NCBI GenBank assembly: GCA_012719855.1
Contig: JAAXZN010000023.1
Coordinates: 1-64,000 of the forward strand
Source of the DNA: Serratia liquefaciens
GTDB lineage: Bacteria; Pseudomonadota; Gammaproteobacteria; Enterobacterales; Enterobacteriaceae
DNA length: 64,000 nucleotides
Direction: 5' to 3'
Shown here: in pieces, positions 57,260 to 64,000 of the stretch
Numbering within the stretch: the first letter of the stretch is position 1
Layout: each line of letters begins with the position of its first letter
Program-made: the position numbers and the translations under genes
The notes under the pieces: model-generated
What the model saw: the letters and a program-made list of their open reading frames with translations, nothing else
Database searches by the model: none
Told to the model about the DNA's origin: nothing

Positions 57260-57604
57260 TCAGAAAGGGTATTGCGCACTCATCGGTTCGGCAATAGCGG
57301 CACCGACGTTTTTTAGCCGGCACAGGGTGGTGCTTTCGTCACAGCGTTGCACAAACAGGCAAGGCTCGCCTTCCCACTCCACGATGGCGCAGTCGACCTG
57401 AATCTCCTGCAAAGACAGATTAAGCTGCTGCATGACCTGCCAGGCGTCAGCCCCTTCATGGCTGAGCAGTTTCAGGCCAATCAGGTTGTTATCTTCGTCT
57501 ATTCCACTGAGCGGGATCGGTTCAACCTTGACGCCGGTAAAACCTGATAGCCAACGATAACTTTGCGGCAAGCGATGCACTACCGAAAGTTGGATACTTT
57601 CCAC
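57260..57604 (-). CDS. yejG: YejG, conserved protein of unknown function
   Basis: This 114-residue protein matches E. coli YejG in length and sequence (LSVVHRLPQSYRW, VKVEPIPLSG, EGEPCLFV, CRLKN.G.AIAEP). It has no signal peptide or membrane segment and three cysteines near the C-terminus. E. coli YejG has been linked to aminoglycoside tolerance; the mechanism is unknown. It is convergent with yejF. Confidence 0.9.
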   Translation of the reverse strand: MESIQLSVVHRLPQSYRWLSGFTGVKVEPIPLSGIDEDNNLIGLKLLSHEGADAWQVMQQLNLSLQEIQVDCAIVEWEGEPCLFVQRCDESTTLCRLKNVGAAIAEPMSAQYPF

Positions 57605-58207
57605 ATGAAATCCCTAGTTTGAAAAATGAAACGCTTTTTACCTGACAGGGTAACTAAGTTATAGCCGCTGCGTCCCGACTCTGCTGCCCATGAATGTTAT
57701 TTAAATGTAAATAATGTCACAGACAGTTAACCTACCCCTGCGCTTACTGATGTCCTGCCGTTTTTAAGACACTCTGCGTTGTCGTTTCACCGCATTTTGC
57801 GACTCAGCTCGCATTTTTGCGTTATATGTAACCCTTTCCCGCCGCAATCTCAACTCTTTTTTCTCTCAATGCGGTTACTTTTCGCTCTTTATAATTTTAC
57901 ATTGTGGAAACATTTAACTTCTTGACGCCGACGTCAACCTTAGGTTAACGCCTTGATTATCAATGGTCCTAACCTAAACATCTGCCGATTCCCCATCAAA
58001 ACCCGGGGTGTAAATACCCGCTGCCGCTTCCCGCAGGAAGAGCAATTTATTTAACAAAAAGCACACAGCCTACGCGGCGACCGGCCCTTTGGCGCACGGA
58101 TGCTTAGCAATAAACAGACTGACGTCATTGAATTTCAAGGAGGCAAAACGGAAGGTGCAACCCACTCAGGCCCAAACGCAACGTTGAACCTGAGTCAGGG
58201 AGGAGAA
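57605..58207. other. 603-bp AT-rich intergenic region
   Basis: This gap lies between yejG and the 3' end of bcr, both on the minus strand, so it needs to hold only the yejG promoter and the bcr terminator. It contains the inverted repeat TTAGGTTA (57940-57947)/TAACCTAA (57970-57977), a hairpin ACTCAGG/CCTGAGT at 58164-58194 that may end bcr, and a TTGACG at 57923. An open frame from 58100 has no ribosome site and overlaps bcr, so I do not call it. Confidence 0.5.
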
Positions 58208-59422
58208 CTACGGCGTGTCCGGCGAGGTTTTATGGCGTGGCCGGCTGGCGTACAAATAGAACAGCACCGCAACGATGCTGCACAACGCCATCGAAGAGAC
58301 CATCGGCCAGGCGCTCTTGCCGGGCGCCATCGCCAGTATCGCCCCCACCAGCGCACCAATGCTGAAACGTAGCGTACCGGCCAGAGAGGAAGCGGTGCCC
58401 GCCATATGCGGGAAATCGTCCAGGATCACCGCCATGGCGTTTGACGAAATCATGGCGATACAGCCCAAATACACTGCCACGCCCATCACCAGCGCCCAGA
58501 AGCCAAGGCCGATGGCGCTAACCGCCAGCAACCATAACCCCATCGCCAATTGAACAAACAGGCCCAAACGGAACATTTTGATCGGCCCCAGCCGCCGCAC
58601 ATTGCGGCTGTTGACCAGCGTCGTCAGGAACAAAAACACAATGTTCAGCGCAAAATAGTAACCAAAATGCTGCGGCGATACGTGATTAAGCTCGATATAC
58701 ACAAATGGCCCGGCGCTGAGGAACGAGAACATGCCGGCAAACGAGAAGGCGCTGGCCAGCATGTAGCTCAGCACCCGCTTGTGCCGGAACAATGAAGCGA
58801 AGTTGCCCAGCGTGGTTCGCAGATGAAATTTCTGCCGTCGCTCTTTCGGCAGCGTCTCCTTGATAAAGAACGCCACCAGCAACGAACCGATCAGCGCCGC
58901 CGCGCCCATGGTCCAGAAAATCGCATGCCAACTGAACCACAGCAGCAGTGCACCGCCGATCATCGGCGCCAGCAAAGGTGCGATGGTCATCACCAGGATG
59001 ACGAACGACATCATGCGTGAGAATTCGTCCTTGGTGAACATATCGCGCATCAGGGCGTTAATCACCACGCTCGCCGCCGCCGCCGACAGCCCGTGCAGGA
59101 AACGCAGGTTGATCAATTGGTCGATCGACTGCGCCATCGCACAGGCGCCGCCGGCAATCGCGAAGATCAGCGTTCCCCACAGGATCACCGGCTTGCGGCC
59201 GATACTGTCTGACATTGGCCCGTAGAACAGCTGCCCCAAAGCAAAGCCGAGCATATAGGCGCTGAGCGTCATCTGCACGCTGCCCGCCTCGACGCCGAAC
59301 TGTTTGGCAATCACCGGCATACTGGGCAGGTACATGTCGATAGCCAACGGCATCAGCATGGAAAGCAGGCCCAGAATAAAAATCAAACCGAGGTGAGATG
59401 ACCGGTTCTGTTGCACGTTCAA
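58208..59422 (-). CDS. bcr: Bcr/CflA-family multidrug MFS transporter
   Basis: This 404-residue, 12-span proton antiporter of the DHA1 family matches E. coli Bcr ([68 protein letters not shown]). In E. coli it exports bicyclomycin, sulfonamides and cysteine. It lies 33 bp downstream of rsuA and is probably cotranscribed with it, as in E. coli. Confidence 0.92.
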   Translation of the reverse strand: MNVQQNRSSHLGLIFILGLLSMLMPLAIDMYLPSMPVIAKQFGVEAGSVQMTLSAYMLGFALGQLFYGPMSDSIGRKPVILWGTLIFAIAGGACAMAQSIDQLINLRFLHGLSAAAASVVINALMRDMFTKDEFSRMMSFVILVMTIAPLLAPMIGGALLLWFSWHAIFWTMGAAALIGSLLVAFFIKETLPKERRQKFHLRTTLGNFASLFRHKRVLSYMLASAFSFAGMFSFLSAGPFVYIELNHVSPQHFGYYFALNIVFLFLTTLVNSRNVRRLGPIKMFRLGLFVQLAMGLWLLAVSAIGLGFWALVMGVAVYLGCIAMISSNAMAVILDDFPHMAGTASSLAGTLRFSIGALVGAILAMAPGKSAWPMVSSMALCSIVAVLFYLYASRPRHKTSPDTP

Positions 59423-59455
59423 CGACTCCTTAATCAGCCGTAGTGTAGTAATGAA

Positions 59456-60169
59456 TTAATCCTGCAGGTGCGGTGCGCCCACGCTGGCAATCTCTTCTTC
59501 GGTCAGCGGACGGTATTCGCCCTCGGCCAAATCCTCATCCATCACGATGGCGCCGATACGCTCGCGGTGCAGTTCGATAACCCGGTTGCCGACCGCCGCA
59601 AACATGCGTTTCACCTGGTGATAGCGCCCTTCGCTGATGGTCAAACGCACCAGGTTGTCTTCTATCTTTTCCAGTTGCGCAGGATGGGTCAGATCTTTTT
59701 CGTTATGCAACTGTACGCCTTCGGCAAAGCGCTGCGCGGTGTCTTCCGCCAGCGGGTGCTCCAGCGTCACCAGATAGGTTTTCTCACAGTGGTGTTTCGG
59801 CGAGGTGATGCGGTGCGACCATTGACCGTCGTCGGTCATCAACACCAGGCCGGTGGTATCGATGTCTAGGCGACCGGCGGCGTGCAGCTTGTAGGCAACC
59901 GGCTCATCGAGGAAATACAGCACCGTCGGATGATCGGGATCGTCCGTGGAACACACGTAGCCCTGCGGTTTGTTGAGCATAAAGTAGCGCGCGCCCGTGA
60001 GCTGCTGCAGCGGGTTGCCGTCAAACGCCACCACCTGCTCCGGAGCCAGTTTCAGCGCTCCGCTCTTAACCACTTCACCGTCGACGGTGACGCGTTTGGC
60101 CCGAAGTTCACGCGCTACCAGCGCACGGCTAACACCTAACTGCTGAGATAAAAACTTGTCCAGTCGCAT
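59456..60169 (-). CDS. rsuA: 16S rRNA pseudouridine516 synthase RsuA
   Basis: This 237-residue enzyme isomerises U516 of 16S rRNA. It has an N-terminal S4 RNA-binding domain (1-60, [27 protein letters not shown]) and a catalytic domain with the aspartate in [17 protein letters not shown] (near residue 102). MRLDKFLSQ at 60169 is the family start; an open frame extends to 60337 but is not supported. The ribosome site (AAAGCAGA) is weak. Confidence 0.94.
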   Translation of the reverse strand: MRLDKFLSQQLGVSRALVARELRAKRVTVDGEVVKSGALKLAPEQVVAFDGNPLQQLTGARYFMLNKPQGYVCSTDDPDHPTVLYFLDEPVAYKLHAAGRLDIDTTGLVLMTDDGQWSHRITSPKHHCEKTYLVTLEHPLAEDTAQRFAEGVQLHNEKDLTHPAQLEKIEDNLVRLTISEGRYHQVKRMFAAVGNRVIELHRERIGAIVMDEDLAEGEYRPLTEEEIASVGAPHLQD

Positions 60170-60478
60170 TGAATCTGCTTTGCCTGTCGTTGTTATGATC
60201 GCATTGATCGTGTTGCTAAAATATGACACCCACCGTTGCACTGAGTGCAACAGGGCAGGTTCGAAGAGGGGGGAACAGCGATTACTGTCACACGAGTATA
60301 GCGGCGGAAACGGCCCCCTGACAGAGGTAATTTCCACGCTTCTCGCACCGCGCGCGCTCAGAAGGCATAATAATAGAAATTTTTTAGCCGTCAGGGGAGT
60401 AGAATGTCACAGTTTTTGTGGGTTCAGATGTTACAAAACCTGTTCCCGATGGCCCTTCTCAACCCACGGCGTTAATTT
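60170..60478. other. rsuA-radD divergent promoter region
   Basis: This 309-bp gap separates two divergent genes. It contains a perfect 17-bp palindrome, GTTGCAC-TGA-GTGCAAC (60235-60251), 66 bp upstream of rsuA, which could be an operator for an unknown regulator. AT-rich promoter-like DNA lies before radD. No gene is seen. Confidence 0.5.
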
Positions 60479-62236
60479 ATGGCCTTTACTCTGCGCCCCT
60501 ACCAACTGGAAGCGGTCGAAGCCACCATTAAACATTTCCGTCAGCACCCGCAGCCTGCGCTGATTGTGCTGCCGACCGGCGCCGGTAAAAGCCTGGTGAT
60601 CGCCGAGTTGGCAAAACGCGCGCGCGGCAGGGTGCTGGTGTTGGCCCACGTGAAAGAACTGGTGGCGCAAAACCACGCCAAATATCGCGCTTACGGGCTG
60701 GAGGCGGACATCTTTGCCGCCGGTCTTCAGCAAAAAGACAGCGCCGGCAAGGTGGTATTTGGCAGCGTTCAATCGGTGGCGCGCAATCTGCCGCTGTTCG
60801 ACGGCGCGTTTTCCCTGCTGATCATCGACGAATGCCACCGCATCAGTGACGACGACGAAAGCCAGTACCAACAGATCATTCAGCATCTGCAGAAAACCAA
60901 TCCGCAGTTGCGGCTGCTGGGCCTGACCGCCACGCCCTACCGGCTGGGAAAAGGCTGGATTTATCAGTATCACTATCATGGTTTTACCCGCGGCGATGCC
61001 CGCAGCCTGTTCCGCGACTGCATTTATGAGCTGCCGCTGCGTTACATGATCAAGAACGGCTATTTGGTGCCGCCGGAACGGCTGGACATGCCGATTGTGC
61101 AGTATGACTTCAGCCGTCTGGAAGCCAGAAGCAACGGCCTGTTCAGCGAGGTTGACCTGAACCGCGAACTGAAGCAGCAAAATCGCATCACTCCGCATAT
61201 CATCAGCCAGATCGTGGAATACGCCGAAACGCGTAAGGGAGTGATGATTTTCGCCTCCACCGTGGAGCATGCCCGTGAAATTCACGGGCTGTTGCCGTCA
61301 GGCGAAGCCGCGTTGGTCAGTGCAGAAACCCCTGCCGCCGAGCGCGATGCCCTGATTGAAGCGTTCAAACAGCAACAGTTGCGCTATCTGGTCAATGTCG
61401 CGGTACTGACCACCGGTTTTGATGCACCGCATGTCGATCTGATCGCCATCCTGCGCCCCACCGAATCCGTTAGCCTGTACCAGCAAATCGTCGGACGCGG
61501 ATTGCGGCTGGCCCCCGGCAAAGAGGATTGCCTGATCCTCGACTACGCCGGGAATCCGCACGATCTGTTCACGCCGGAAGTGGGGGTCAGCAAGCCACAC
61601 AGCGACAGCCAGCCGGTGCAGGTATTTTGTCCCGGCTGCGGCTTCGCCAACCTGTTCTGGGGCAAGTGCACCGAGAATGGCGACATCATCGAACATTACG
61701 GCCGCCGCTGTCAGGGTTGGCTGGAGGACGATGAAGGCCATCGCGAGCAGTGCGATTACCGTTTTCGTTTCAAAAGCTGCCCGCACTGCGGGGCGGAGAA
61801 CGACATTGCCGCCCGCCGCTGCCATCAGTGTCAGGAGGTGCTGGTCGATCCCGACGATATGCTGAAGGCGGCGCTGAAGCTGAAAGACGCTCTGGTATTA
61901 CGCTGTGGCGGCATGGAGCTGCAAAGCGGCCGCGATGAAAAAGGCGAGTGGCTAAAGGCGACCTATTACGACGAAGACGGCACCAGCACCAGCGAACGTT
62001 TTCGATTGCAAACGCCGGCGCAACGCAAAGCCTTCGACATGCTGTTCCTGCGCCCACATCAGCGTGCGCCTGGGGTGCCGTTCGCTTGGCAAAATGCCGC
62101 CGACGTGCTGGCCAAGCAAGCGCTGCTGCGTCATCCGGATTTTGTTGTGGCACGCAAACGCGGGCAATTCTGGCAGGTACGAGAAAAAGTGTTCGATTAT
62201 CAAGGACGCTTCCGCCGCGCCAATGAGCTGTACTGA
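60479..62236 (+). CDS. radD: RadD (YejH), superfamily 2 DNA repair ATPase
   Basis: This 585-residue SF2 helicase-like ATPase aids double-strand break repair and RecA-mediated strand exchange. Walker A is PTGAGKS (K37), Walker B IIDECHR, followed by [11 protein letters not shown] and the motif VI-like [13 protein letters not shown]. Eight cysteines in two clusters ([14 protein letters not shown] and [18 protein letters not shown]) form a zinc finger. It matches E. coli RadD (586 residues). The ribosome site before ATG 60479 is weak. Confidence 0.94.
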   Translation: MAFTLRPYQLEAVEATIKHFRQHPQPALIVLPTGAGKSLVIAELAKRARGRVLVLAHVKELVAQNHAKYRAYGLEADIFAAGLQQKDSAGKVVFGSVQSVARNLPLFDGAFSLLIIDECHRISDDDESQYQQIIQHLQKTNPQLRLLGLTATPYRLGKGWIYQYHYHGFTRGDARSLFRDCIYELPLRYMIKNGYLVPPERLDMPIVQYDFSRLEARSNGLFSEVDLNRELKQQNRITPHIISQIVEYAETRKGVMIFASTVEHAREIHGLLPSGEAALVSAETPAAERDALIEAFKQQQLRYLVNVAVLTTGFDAPHVDLIAILRPTESVSLYQQIVGRGLRLAPGKEDCLILDYAGNPHDLFTPEVGVSKPHSDSQPVQVFCPGCGFANLFWGKCTENGDIIEHYGRRCQGWLEDDEGHREQCDYRFRFKSCPHCGAENDIAARRCHQCQEVLVDPDDMLKAALKLKDALVLRCGGMELQSGRDEKGEWLKATYYDEDGTSTSERFRLQTPAQRKAFDMLFLRPHQRAPGVPFAWQNAADVLAKQALLRHPDFVVARKRGQFWQVREKVFDYQGRFRRANELY

Positions 62237-62268
62237 TCTTTGCCCCTTGCAAATCAGGCAGGTTTCCA

Positions 62269-62297
62269 TTGCCCTGTGGGCGGCTTTCCGTTAAAAT
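62269..62297 (+). promoter_or_regulatory. rplY promoter
   Basis: TTGCCC (62269-62274) and TAAAAT (62292-62297) with a 17-bp spacer fit a sigma-70 promoter. Transcription would start near 62304 and run through the ERIC-like element into rplY. Confidence 0.65.
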
Positions 62298-62337
62298 GCC
62301 GCCCGCTTTGCCTGGGTTCGCCCGGTGCTAAAGCAGG

Positions 62338-62465
62338 TTATACCCTATGAATTTCAAGTTACAGTTAGGCGCCCAGCTTACTCATCTCCTGGCGCTTACT
62401 TAGGTAAGTAACTGGAGTGAGTCAGTGCAGGTAACAACACTGTGACTTGAAAGGCGACGGGTGAA
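62338..62465. repeat. ERIC-like palindromic repeat in the rplY leader
   Basis: An imperfect 128-bp palindrome. The left arm (TTTCAAGTTACAGT at 62352-62365) pairs with the right arm (ACTGTGACTTGAAA at 62439-62452), and ACCC/GGGT lie at the outer ends. The middle, CTTACTTAGGTAAGTAACTG followed by GAGTGAGTCAGTGCAGG, resembles the ERIC core. Such elements fold into long hairpins in RNA. Here it ends 58 bp before rplY, inside the predicted transcript. Confidence 0.75.
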
Positions 62466-62523
62466 TCGAACTTGCTACTGGGTCGCCTGTAGCAGGGTAA
62501 ATTTTCTTTTAAGAGAAAAAACA

Positions 62524-62808
62524 ATGTTCACTATCAAAGTAGAAGTACGTAAAGACCAGGGTAAGGGTGCGAGCCGCCGCCTGCGTGTTGCTAACAAATT
62601 CCCAGCTATCGTTTACGGTGGCGAAGAAGCTCCAGTTTCCATCGAACTGGACCATGATTCTGTTAAGAACATGGAATCCAAACCAGAATTCTACAGCGAA
62701 GCAGTAACTCTGGTTATCGACGGTAAAGAAACCAAAGTTAAAGTTCAGGCTGTACAGCGTCACCCGTTCAAGCCGAAACTGGCTCACATCGACTTCCGTC
62801 GCGTTTAA
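62524..62808 (+). CDS. rplY: 50S ribosomal protein L25
   Basis: This 94-residue protein binds 5S rRNA in the 50S central protuberance. It matches E. coli L25 (94 residues): [25 protein letters not shown] and [15 protein letters not shown]. Codon use is visibly biased to highly expressed-gene codons (CGT, CTG, AAA, GAA), unlike most neighbours. AAGAG precedes ATG 62524. It lacks the CTC-type C-terminal extension seen in other phyla, as expected. Confidence 0.97.
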   Translation: MFTIKVEVRKDQGKGASRRLRVANKFPAIVYGGEEAPVSIELDHDSVKNMESKPEFYSEAVTLVIDGKETKVKVQAVQRHPFKPKLAHIDFRRV

Positions 62809-62846
62809 TCGCAACGAAATCGAACCTTTCGGGACGCCGAAGTAGA

Positions 62847-62871
62847 AAACGCCGCAATTGCGGCGTTTTTT
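62847..62871. terminator. bidirectional rplY/yejK terminator
   Basis: AAACGCCGC (62847-62855) and GCGGCGTTT (62860-62868) pair over AATT and are followed by TTT. It lies between the convergent rplY and yejK genes. Confidence 0.92.
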
Positions 62872-62892
62872 ATTGTCTGCGATCCGGCGAAA

Positions 62893-63903
62893 TTATTTGT
62901 TGCCGCCGCCCAAACGACGTTGCAACTGATCGCGCAGGTTCGGCGGCGTGCCTTTAATGGTTAGCGTGTCGGGCGCCGCATCCCAGAACACGCGCTCTCC
63001 CAGCAGCATGGCGTCAAAGTTCATGCTGATGCCGCCGCCGCTACCGGCAAACTTGGTCAACTGACGCAGCGTACCGCGATCGGCCGGGAAGCTGTCTTCC
63101 AGCTGATAGCCCTGCTCGCTGGAAAACTGCAGAAAATCTTTCTCGCCCACCGGCGCGATCTCTTTCGACAGCTCCTGCAGCTCGATCTCTTCACCGGCCT
63201 GCAACTGTTCGTTGCAATAGCTGTAAACCTGCTGACGCACCGACTGGCGCTCATTTTTGTCCAGCTGCGCATCAGCGCAATAATCGTCAACCGCCTGCAA
63301 CAAGCCGCGGTTCTGCGCCTTGGTGTCCAACCCTTCCGCCGCCGCCAGGAAGTCCATAAAGAAATCGGAAACCTTGCGGCCCACACGCCCTCGAAGGAAG
63401 GTCAGGTAACGGGTCGATTCCGGATTGGTTTCCCACTCGGTCAGATCGATACGCGCGACGATATCGGCGTGGTTGATGTCCAGATAATGGGTGGTGTTGA
63501 TATCCAACTCTTCGTTGACGCGCGAACTGTTGCGGCTGTTGAGTACCGCAATCAATAAATACTCCGCCGCCAGATAACGGTACTGCCCAAACAGCACCAC
63601 GCCCCCTTCGGCAAACGGGTATTTGGCCAGTTCATCGCGCAGACGGCCGGTCGCCGCACGGCTGAAAGCCAGAAAATCTTTGTCTTCCTTACGGCAGGTG
63701 CGCAGCGCTTCCGCCAGCTCACTGCCCTCGTTGAACAGGCCGTAAGCCTTGCTCTTGGCGCTGTAGACACGATGCAGCTCTTCCATCATCTCTTCCACCG
63801 CCGCATTGGTGGGCAGCAAAGTATCGCGCAGCACCACGTCCAGCGTTTGTTCGTCGCGTTTAATCAACTGGTGCAGAGCAATCTGGTCGATATCCAGACT
63901 CAT
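62893..63903 (-). CDS. yejK: nucleoid-associated protein YejK (NdpA)
   Basis: This 336-residue protein matches E. coli YejK ([74 protein letters not shown]). It is found with the nucleoid and co-purifies with topoisomerase IV and gyrase subunits in related bacteria. An AGGAGG site lies just before the ATG at 63903. Bases 63904-64000 hold its promoter region and probably that of a divergent gene (yejL in E. coli) outside the window. Confidence 0.94.
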   Translation of the reverse strand: MSLDIDQIALHQLIKRDEQTLDVVLRDTLLPTNAAVEEMMEELHRVYSAKSKAYGLFNEGSELAEALRTCRKEDKDFLAFSRAATGRLRDELAKYPFAEGGVVLFGQYRYLAAEYLLIAVLNSRNSSRVNEELDINTTHYLDINHADIVARIDLTEWETNPESTRYLTFLRGRVGRKVSDFFMDFLAAAEGLDTKAQNRGLLQAVDDYCADAQLDKNERQSVRQQVYSYCNEQLQAGEEIELQELSKEIAPVGEKDFLQFSSEQGYQLEDSFPADRGTLRQLTKFAGSGGGISMNFDAMLLGERVFWDAAPDTLTIKGTPPNLRDQLQRRLGGGNK

Positions 63904-64000
63904 GGTAAATCCTCCTGTTCTTTTAGCGCGTATTCAAACACTGAAGGCCCCCGCGCTGCAACTTTAAAGCAGTGCACATCCCGCCAGAGATCTATAAATT

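Noticed and set aside
58155-58187. Possible 10-codon leader peptide (GTG start after GGAGG)
   Set aside because: The spacing is 11 nt, no downstream plus-strand gene exists for it to control, and it sits in the bcr 3' region.
58100-58372. 90-codon plus-strand open frame in the yejG-bcr gap
   Set aside because: No ribosome site at its start, and more than half of it is antisense to bcr with GC-rich shadow composition.

Overview
The window looks like about 64 kb of chromosome from a member of the Enterobacterales, most likely Serratia (family Yersiniaceae). This is inferred from three things. The right half keeps the E. coli K-12 gene order lysP-yeiE-yeiH-nfo-fruAKB-setB-yeiW-yeiP(efpL)-yeiQ-yeiR-lpxT-mepS-rtn(pdeN)-yejABEF-yejG-bcr-rsuA-radD-rplY-yejK. 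The proteins resemble but are not identical to their E. coli counterparts. The DNA is visibly GC-rich. No rRNA, tRNA, CRISPR array, intact insertion sequence or intact prophage was seen. Species assignment was not tested by any search.

Left third (1-28 kb): a PhzF-like protein; a LysR regulator divergent from an M20 amidohydrolase and an amino-acid binding protein; tmaR and yeeA; an AmpDh3-like peptidoglycan amidase facing a LexA/CI-like S24 repressor across a repeated operator array; a stand-alone thioester-reductase-like SDR; two small proteins; sbcB; and a putrescine block (plaP, puuA, puuR, puuB). Next come a CUT2-type sugar ABC ATPase and permease without a binding protein, then a Fur-box-linked siderophore locus (TonB receptor and lipoprotein binding protein on +, ATPase and single permease on -), a degenerate GGDEF membrane protein and lysP.

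Right two thirds (28-64 kb): the conserved backbone carries insertions relative to E. coli. A NUDIX hydrolase and a torYZ-like TMAO/sulfoxide respiration pair lie between fruB and setB. A tryptophan permease (mtr) with a TrpR-like operator lies between yeiW and efpL. uxuA lies divergent from yeiQ, and a miniature pilin-like secreted protein lies between yeiQ and yeiR. The yejABEF peptide transporter is complete except that yejA is broken by an apparent one-base deletion. rplY is preceded by an ERIC-like repeat that lies inside its predicted 5' leader.

The genes fall into functional groups: polyamine uptake and catabolism (plaP, puuABR), iron-siderophore import, fructose PTS (fruBKA with two Cra boxes), hexuronate-type catabolism (uxuA, yeiQ), anaerobic respiration (torYZ), peptidoglycan and envelope maintenance (mepS, lpxT, AmpDh3-like amidase), peptide uptake (yej), and DNA repair (sbcB, nfo, radD). 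The most unusual unit is the amidase and cleavable-repressor pair at 6.06-7.79 kb. It looks like a DNA-damage-switchable, T6SS-effector-like cell-wall hydrolase module.
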